Below are positions 6,178-10,267 of a DNA stretch of 10,267 nt, one piece after another. This stretch comes from Gammaproteobacteria bacterium (GTDB lineage Bacteria > Pseudomonadota > Gammaproteobacteria > Chromatiales > Chromatiaceae): assembly GCA_019136395.1 (NCBI GenBank), contig JAGVUH010000208.1, positions 1 through 10,267 of the forward strand, given 5' to 3'. The notes beneath the pieces are model-generated. The model did not search any database and was not told the DNA's origin. It saw only the letters and a program-made list of their open reading frames with translations. The position numbers were made by a program, and so were the translations under genes. How positions within the stretch are numbered: position 1 is the first letter of the stretch; the number at the start of each line of letters is the position of its first letter.

Positions 6178-8262
6178 TCACGGCTGTTCGTCTGTCGGGA
6201 ACAACGAGCAGGTCGCCCCCGAGAGAAAGCAGTGACCGAAGCGCTCGTAGTCGTCACGGGGCACCTGGGCACCGAGGTCCCTGGCCAACCCCTCGACCGC
6301 GCGCTCGGGCACGCTCTCCAGCAAGCCGCTGGCGGTGAAGCGCAGCCCGCCGACCCGCTCGGCCAGCCCCGCCAGCCAGTCCGGGGCCGCTAAAAGGGTA
6401 TCAACGCGCGCCATGAGTACCACCCGGTCCCCGCTGGCAATCGCCAGGGGGGAGCCGTTCCGGGGGTACTCCAGCCGCACGATGGGCGCGTCGAAGTCGA
6501 TCGGGACCGACAGGGGCTTGCCGGTCGTCGGGTCCCAGAACCGCAGCTTGCCATCGAAGGCCCCGGTCACCAGGCGCCGGCCCTTTGGCTCCAACGCCAG
6601 GCTCGCCACCCCATCCGGATGGGGCATCGGGTCCGTGAGCGGCCGGCCGCTGGTGACATCCCAGACCCTAGCCGCGCCGCGCTCCCCAAACGCCCCCGTG
6701 GCGGTGATGACCCACTGCCCGTCGGGAGAAAAGCGTGCCGCGGTAACGCCGTGCTCATGGAGCAACTGAGGGGTGATGGCCTGGCCGGTCCCGGCGTCCC
6801 AGACCCGCGCCACTCCATTCCGCGATCCGAGCAGGACCCGACGCCCGTCCGCGCTAAAGTTCGCAACGGTCAAGGGGTCACCGAGGCCCATCGGCTCACC
6901 CTGGGGTTGCCCCGTCCGGGCATCCCACAGACGGGCGACCCCATCGTCAGTCCTCGTCAGTAACAGACCACCGTCCGGATTGAAGGCCACCCCCAGGACT
7001 GCCCCGTCCTGACGCAGGACCGGCCCCTGAGGGGCGCCATCCTGCATGCGCCAGACGGCCACGGTTCCGTCGGCGCTGGCGGTCACCACCCGGCGGCCAT
7101 CTGGACTGAAATCCAGGGCATTCACGGGCCCGTCATGGGTCAGGGTCAGGGGGGCGCCGCCCGTCGCCAGGCCCCGGAGGGTGACGACCGGGCCCGCCAC
7201 CGTGGCAACTGTCTGGCCGTCCGGGCTGAGGAGACAATCAGCGATCTCCTCCCCTGGCGGGAGGAGTTCACGGGTCAAGGCCCCGGTCCGGGCGTCCCAG
7301 AGCCTCACGGTGCCGTCAAGGGTGCAGGCCAGGACCTGGCGGCCATCGGCAGGGATGGACAGACCGACGACCCGGGCGTCCTGGGGCAGGTCCACCGTGG
7401 AGGAGACGTGGCGGTTCAGGCGCCAGCGATGAAGTTGGGCCGCCTTCCCCTGACCGCCCGAGACGGTCAGGACGGTATCCGCCCCCGGGGCAAAGACCCC
7501 AGCGATCACCGGGCCGGCATGGCGCATGGCCTCTGCCCAGCGGCGGCCGGTTACCAAGTCCCAGATGACCGCGGTTCGATCGTTGGAGGTGGTCAGCAAC
7601 AACTGGCCGTCGTCACTAAACAGCACCTCATTGATGTCGCTCCGGTGGGCCAGGGGTGGGCCCATGGGTTCGCCTCCGGGCAGGTTGAAGACCTGCGCCG
7701 TACCATCCCCCAGGGCGATCGCGAGCCGGTCCCCGTCCAGTGTCACGGCCAGGGACTGGGGGATCGCGTCATGCTTGAGTGGCGGGCCGTCCGCCGCACC
7801 GGAGGCGGAATCCCAGAAATAGGTGTTGAACAGGGCCGAGGCGATGATCCGGAAGCCATCGGGGGTGTAGGCGGCCGCCATGACCGGCTTATTGTGTTCG
7901 AGCGACGGGCGGCTAGTAGCGCCGGTTCGGACGTCACGCTGCTCCACCCGGGTATCCTCTGGCACCAGCAAGGTCTGTCCGTTCTGGCTAAACACGATGG
8001 AGCCTGGGGCCCCCCCGAGTTTCATGGGTGGACTGGTGAGCGTACCGCCGAGGATATCCCAGACCCCCAGGGTGTTGGTGTCCAGGATACCCGATGCGAT
8101 GGCAATCCCCTGGCCATCGGGTGCAAACGCCGCGCGTCCGATCCGCGGTGGGGTCACCCTGCCCCAGCCCCGGACTTCCCCGCTGTCCGGGTCCAGCACC
8201 CGCCAGACGTCCATCCCCTGCGAGACAAAGAGCGCCCGGGCCTGCCGATCGAAGACCGCCAT
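6178..8262 (-). CDS. WD40-repeat protein, about 14 blades (C-terminal partner or part of a TIR-WD40 protein)
   Basis: 694 residues from ATG 8262, which has GAGGAGGT four bases upstream. About 14-15 WD40-like repeats run almost end to end, e.g. VLFSDDGQLLLTTSNDRTA..WD, ALDFSPDGRRVVTASADGT, VAFNPDGGLLL..ARLWDARTG and AARFSPDGQWVITATG. That is enough for two seven-bladed propellers, a protein-interaction scaffold. The tail ends with DDYERFGHCFLSGATC. The same frame is open and protein-like upstream (ATDLLISALSDRRWLLPIG, about 8290-8345), text that looks like the end of the linker joining a TIR-membrane part to the propellers, but it is in the -1 frame relative to the TIR gene. So this may be (a) a separate translationally coupled gene, (b) the 3' half of a frameshifted gene, or (c) the product of recoding. 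Without the TIR-membrane part it has no export signal and would be cytoplasmic. Confidence 0.85.
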   Translation of the reverse strand: MAVFDRQARALFVSQGMDVWRVLDPDSGEVRGWGRVTPPRIGRAAFAPDGQGIAIASGILDTNTLGVWDILGGTLTSPPMKLGGAPGSIVFSQNGQTLLVPEDTRVEQRDVRTGATSRPSLEHNKPVMAAAYTPDGFRIIASALFNTYFWDSASGAADGPPLKHDAIPQSLAVTLDGDRLAIALGDGTAQVFNLPGGEPMGPPLAHRSDINEVLFSDDGQLLLTTSNDRTAVIWDLVTGRRWAEAMRHAGPVIAGVFAPGADTVLTVSGGQGKAAQLHRWRLNRHVSSTVDLPQDARVVGLSIPADGRQVLACTLDGTVRLWDARTGALTRELLPPGEEIADCLLSPDGQTVATVAGPVVTLRGLATGGAPLTLTHDGPVNALDFSPDGRRVVTASADGTVAVWRMQDGAPQGPVLRQDGAVLGVAFNPDGGLLLTRTDDGVARLWDARTGQPQGEPMGLGDPLTVANFSADGRRVLLGSRNGVARVWDAGTGQAITPQLLHEHGVTAARFSPDGQWVITATGAFGERGAARVWDVTSGRPLTDPMPHPDGVASLALEPKGRRLVTGAFDGKLRFWDPTTGKPLSVPIDFDAPIVRLEYPRNGSPLAIASGDRVVLMARVDTLLAAPDWLAGLAERVGGLRFTASGLLESVPERAVEGLARDLGAQVPRDDYERFGHCFLSGATCSLFPTDEQP

Positions 8263-8333
8263 GCCAACCTCCTCGCCCAGGGGTACTGGCTGCCCAATGG
8301 GGAGCAGCCAGCGGCGGTCGCTCAGCGCCGAGA

Positions 8334-9050
8334 TCAGGAGGTCAGTGGCCGCGGCATGGCGTAGAAGGCGGCTCCGAGGGCCGCGAACAACAGCAGGAGC
8401 AGGGACACCCCGGCCGTCACCAGGCGGAGCCGCTGCAACCGCCGCTCCTGCTCCCGCTGGCGCAGGGCATCGAAAGGCACCCCCAAGATGCCGGCGACGA
8501 GCTTGAGGAAAGCGTTTTCCCGTCCGTCCTGACCCGGGCGCACGTCCGCGGCGATGGGCTCGATCCGCTGTTGGGTCAACTGGCCATCGGGGCCGATGGC
8601 GAACCGCAGGGCCTCCGGGAAGCATTCGTCCTCGCGCGCCCAGCCGGGCTTGCCATCAGAGGCGTTGGGCTCGCCAGCCACGATCATGGCCAGGATGCGA
8701 TCACTGCGCCCGAGCCGTTTGAAGGTCAGGATCTCCTCGTTGACCCAGCGCGACCGGGCCGCCGCCGGCGAGCATATCACCACCAGGTGGCGCGACAGGC
8801 GCAGGGCCTCGCTGATGTTACGCCCCAGGTCCGCGGAAACGGGGAGTTCATCCCGGTCCCGAAAGACCGGAAAGAGTTTGGCGGGGATTGACGGATACGG
8901 TGAGGAAGTGCCCACCAGCCGCTTGGGCAGCCGAAAGGTCTCCAGTCGATGGTGCAGCCACTTGCCCCACCGCTCGTCCTGGTGGCTGTAACTGATGAAG
9001 GCCCAGTATCGCCTCTCATCCTGGGGGTTAGACGTGGGGGAGGCTGGCAT
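8334..9050 (-). CDS. TIR-domain protein with C-terminal membrane helix
   Basis: 238 residues from ATG 9050; an in-frame TTG at 9056 is an alternative, and neither has a Shine-Dalgarno. The TIR domain starts at RYWAFISYSHQDERWGKWL (14-32), with VFRDRDELPVSADLG (62-76, BB-loop region), LVVICSPAAARSRWVNEEI (89-107) and ILAMIVAGEPNA (119-130). Glu106 after Trp102 is at the position of the catalytic glutamate in TIR NAD hydrolases, so NADase activity is possible. The linker ends ALRQREQERRLQRLR, followed by a single membrane helix (about 210-230). By the positive-inside rule TIR is cytoplasmic and the C-terminus outside. The protein stops at YAMPRPLTS soon after the helix. TIR proteins of this group usually continue into WD40 or TPR repeats; the WD40 part lies directly downstream in another frame. 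A defence or stress-signalling role is inference from the family. Confidence 0.88.
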   Translation of the reverse strand: MPASPTSNPQDERRYWAFISYSHQDERWGKWLHHRLETFRLPKRLVGTSSPYPSIPAKLFPVFRDRDELPVSADLGRNISEALRLSRHLVVICSPAAARSRWVNEEILTFKRLGRSDRILAMIVAGEPNASDGKPGWAREDECFPEALRFAIGPDGQLTQQRIEPIAADVRPGQDGRENAFLKLVAGILGVPFDALRQREQERRLQRLRLVTAGVSLLLLLFAALGAAFYAMPRPLTS

Positions 9051-9188
9051 GATCAAGTTGAGCCGGGGTCAAGGATGGACTGAATCGCCCATGGCCACAT
9101 CGCGCGATAGAGGGATTTTCACCCGTGGGGAAAAGGGTAGCGGGCATCGCCAGCTAAAGAATTTTAAAATGAAACGGTTAGCAACGAT

Positions 9189-9206
9189 TCATGGCGATAG
9201 CCATGA
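9189..9206. promoter_or_regulatory. Perfect 7-bp inverted repeat (hairpin or operator)
   Basis: TCATGGC (9189-9195), loop GATA, GCCATGA (9200-9206). The flanks extend the symmetry to ATTCATGGC versus GCCATGATGAAT with a 3-nt bulge. It lies about 140 bp upstream of the TIR start, so it could be a regulator site or a 5' leader hairpin of the minus-strand operon. No promoter with good hexamers was found beside it. Confidence 0.45.
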
Positions 9207-9251
9207 TGAATACTACCGGCAAGTCCCACCTGTCGCAATTCTGGAACCCTT

Positions 9252-9373
9252 CCTGGCGGTCAGCCGCTGTCGCATCCCTGGCCTTACTCCGATTGACGTA
9301 ACACCAATCGTTAACCCAGCATGGCCGTCGGTTTCTTCCCACCCCCCCGCCCAGGCGCCCTTCGCCCTGGTCG
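9252..9373 (+). repeat. Dispersed intergenic repeat, copy B
   Basis: Same orientation and similar length as 3745-3866. The dyad is retained with one arm base changed: CGATTG (9290-9295) and CAATCG (9305-9310) with a 9-nt spacer. Substitutions inside both copies and loss of one dyad base pair indicate an old duplication or two independent insertions of a multicopy element. Confidence 0.85.
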
Positions 9374-9459
9374 AAGCCAATAACTTCTTCTATGCCGACA
9401 TGCGCCGGCGGCGGATGACGCCCCGATACTCGACTTGTTGGGAGGAGTTGCCGGTGGCT

Positions 9460-9490
9460 TTGTTAAAATATACTTATAATTCAATATAAT
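9460..9490 (+). promoter_or_regulatory. AT-rich block with two TATAAT boxes
   Basis: TATAAT occurs at 9475-9480 and again at 9485-9490, 10 bp apart, inside about 30 bp of nearly pure A/T in an otherwise GC-rich window. TTGTTA at 9460-9465 could serve as -35 for the second box, but with a 19-bp spacer. It could be an upstream promoter for hicAB, about 105 bp before hicA. Weak evidence. Confidence 0.35.
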
Positions 9491-9560
9491 GGATAGCATG
9501 ACAGGCGAGCTGAGCACTACCCCAAAATTTTAGCGGGGTTGGCCGGACAGGGGAGCCCTC

Positions 9561-9588
9561 TTGAATTGATACCACCGAGCAGTATCAT
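9561..9588 (+). promoter_or_regulatory. hicAB promoter with overlapping palindromic operator
   Basis: TTGAAT (9561-9566) and TATCAT (9583-9588) with a 16-bp spacer form a plausible sigma-70 promoter. A perfect inverted repeat TGATAC (9567-9572) / GTATCA (9582-9587), 9-nt spacer, fills the spacer and -10. HicB antitoxins with a ribbon-helix-helix domain, as encoded here, are known to repress their own operon through such palindromes. Transcription from this -10 would begin about 9595, next to the hicA ATG at 9597, and no Shine-Dalgarno precedes that ATG, so the transcript may be leaderless. Confidence 0.55.
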
Positions 9589-9596
9589 CATGACCC

Positions 9597-9854
9597 ATGA
9601 AACGCCAGCACGCCAAGACTCTCGCCTTGATCTTCAAGCGCCCGGTGTCGGCCAACGTGAAATTCACGGCGGCCATGGGGCTACTCCAGGAACTGGGCGC
9701 GGAGATCGATGAAAGCCGCGAAGGCTCACGGGTCGCCATCGACCTGTTCGATGACCTGAAGGTGCTGCACAAACCCCATCCGGACCCCAACCTGGACAAG
9801 GCCACGGTAGCCGAACTGCGGGACTGGCTCCACGACCACGGAGTTATGCCATGA
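9597..9854 (+). CDS. hicA: HicA-family toxin (mRNA interferase)
   Basis: 85 residues with the compact dsRBD-like fold pattern of HicA: an N-terminal helix KTLALIFKRPVSANVKF, AAMGLLQELGAEIDESREGSRVAIDLF, then VLHKPHPDPNLDKATVAELRDWLHDHGV. HicA toxins bind and cleave mRNA and are neutralised by HicB. In classical HicA the loop reads GSHH with a catalytic histidine; here it is GSRV (Arg45), while the later PHP (60-62) is kept. I believe this GSR variant typifies one HicA subfamily, but that is from memory. The start is fixed by family length; the ATG lies ten bases after the operator. The last codons overlap hicB by ATGA, so the two are translationally coupled. Confidence 0.88.
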   Translation: MKRQHAKTLALIFKRPVSANVKFTAAMGLLQELGAEIDESREGSRVAIDLFDDLKVLHKPHPDPNLDKATVAELRDWLHDHGVMP

Positions 9855-10189
9855 TCAACACCATGACCCTTGACGGCTTCACCGCCATCATCACTTATGA
9901 CCCGGACAAAGACTGGTTTCGCGGCGTCATTCAGGGTCTCAACGGTACCGCCGATTTCCACGGCCGCACCCCGGAAGAACTGCGCAAGGAGTTCAAGAAC
10001 TCGCTGGCGTTTTTCATCGAGATCTGCGAGCGCAAGGGCCGGCCGGTGCGCAAGCCTTTGAGCGGCAAGTTCGTCGTGCGCCTGCCGCCGGAACTGCATC
10101 AGCAGGCTACCCTCGCCGCCCAGGCCGAGGGCCTAAGCTTGAACGCCCTGGTGGTACGGGCGATGCGGCATGAATTGCAGGCAGAATAA
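9851..10189 (+). CDS. hicB: HicB-family antitoxin with ribbon-helix-helix domain
   Basis: 112 residues. Residues 1-60 form the partial RNase H-like HicB fold: FTAIITYDPDKDWFRGVIQG, then FHGRTPEELRKEFKNSLAFF, the stretch common to HicB antitoxins. Residues 73-110 (KFVVRLPPELHQQATLAAQ, then EGLSLNALVVRAMRHEL) are an Arc/MetJ-type ribbon-helix-helix DNA-binding domain, so HicB should both sequester HicA and repress the operon, likely at the 9567-9587 palindrome. The ATG overlaps the hicA stop (ATGA); an in-frame ATG at 9863 is an alternative. The gene is complete. Confidence 0.92.
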   Translation: MINTMTLDGFTAIITYDPDKDWFRGVIQGLNGTADFHGRTPEELRKEFKNSLAFFIEICERKGRPVRKPLSGKFVVRLPPELHQQATLAAQAEGLSLNALVVRAMRHELQAE

Positions 10190-10195
10190 AGGAAG

Positions 10196-10209
10196 CGCCT
10201 GATCAGGCG
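10196..10209. terminator. Palindrome after hicB, possible weak terminator
   Basis: CGCCTGATCAGGCG is a perfect 14-bp palindrome 7 bp after the hicB stop; it can form a short stem around GATC. No T-run follows, so an intrinsic terminator is only tentative. Confidence 0.3.
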
Positions 10210-10246
10210 GGGCGGACGGCCAGGACCATGTCTTGCCGGCGAGATC

Positions 10247-10258
10247 CGGGAATTCCCG
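10247..10258. repeat. Palindrome at the right edge
   Basis: CGGGAATTCCCG is a perfect 12-bp palindrome. On the minus strand it is preceded by GTCATCCAG, reminiscent of REP-type intergenic elements, but the window ends here and the element cannot be delimited. No gene can be assigned in 10190-10267. Confidence 0.4.
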
Positions 10259-10267
10259 CTGGATGAC

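Larger units (their letters stand above)
9051..9596. other. Divergent intergenic region between the TIR gene and hicA
   Basis: 546 bp without a convincing gene. It contains AT-rich ATTTTAAAAT (9161-9170), a hairpin-forming dyad (9189-9206), the second copy of the dispersed repeat (9252-9373), a very AT-rich block with two TATAAT boxes (9459-9490) and the hicA promoter/operator (9561-9588). A long plus-strand reading frame crosses it but has no family resemblance and runs through the repeat. Confidence 0.65.

Noticed and set aside
8290..8360. Programmed -1 frameshift site at the TIR/WD40 junction
   Set aside because: No heptameric slippery motif or A/T-rich slip run is visible in the overlap; kept only as one alternative in the finding.
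7135..8364. 409-codon open frame on the plus strand
   Set aside because: Antisense shadow of the WD40 gene in GC-rich DNA; no family resemblance.
8263..8625. N-terminal extension of the WD40 frame to an ATG at 8625
   Set aside because: Most of it overlaps the TIR gene in another frame and reads as Arg/Pro/Ala-rich nonsense; only the last ~25 residues before ATG 8262 look like real protein.
8995..9489. 164-codon plus-strand frame, including MKRLATIHGDSHDEYY from about 9170
   Set aside because: It overlaps the TIR start, runs through the dispersed repeat, and has no Shine-Dalgarno or family similarity; a short real ORF at 9170 cannot be fully excluded.
9311..9517. 68-codon minus-strand frame containing GGGKKPTAMLG, matched by GGGKKPTVMLG opposite copy A
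   Set aside because: The similarity comes from the dispersed DNA repeat; the frames differ before and after it, so this is not a conserved protein.

Overview
This is GC-rich bacterial DNA. A gammaproteobacterial-type Rep helicase, a tRNA-Cys/tRNA-Leu(UAA) pair with encoded CCA ends, and the mix of accessory families suggest a gammaproteobacterium, possibly a purple-sulfur-bacterium-like lineage (Chromatiales). The lineage guess is inference from memory of the families, not from a search.

Layout. The left end (1-2662) is housekeeping: the 5' end of a small exported protein on the minus strand, then rep (ATP-dependent DNA helicase), a short degenerate tandem repeat, a plausible tRNA promoter, and tRNA-Cys(GCA) and tRNA-Leu(UAA). 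Right of tRNA-Leu the content becomes accessory. It starts with a HigA/XRE-type antitoxin that lacks the second half of its helix-turn-helix and carries an eight-unit hexanucleotide expansion encoding (Arg-Ala)8. A Uma2-family nuclease-like gene follows (minus strand). Divergent from it is a gene for an exported YiiX/YebB-like permuted NlpC/P60 cysteine hydrolase with a long uncharacterised C-terminal region.

From 9050 down to 5579, minus strand, lies a three-gene cluster: a TIR-domain protein ending in one membrane helix, a protein of about 14 WD40 repeats, and a small exported protein of unknown function. In known architectures TIR, membrane helix and WD40 propellers sit in one polypeptide; here TIR and WD40 are in different frames (-1 relationship) at about 8334. 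The WD40 part has its own start behind a near-perfect Shine-Dalgarno. Whether this is a broken gene, a recoded gene or a true split pair decides whether the WD40 propellers face the periplasm or the cytoplasm. This is the most interesting locus in the window.

The right end (9597-10189) holds a complete hicA-hicB toxin-antitoxin operon with an ATGA overlap. It has a candidate promoter overlapped by a perfect 6+6 inverted repeat (a likely autoregulatory operator), placed so close to the start that hicA mRNA may be nearly leaderless. A dispersed repeat of about 120 bp, each copy with a dyad, occurs in both divergent intergenic regions (3745-3866 and 9252-9373) and looks like a lineage-specific intergenic element. 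No integrase, transposase or CRISPR array is visible.
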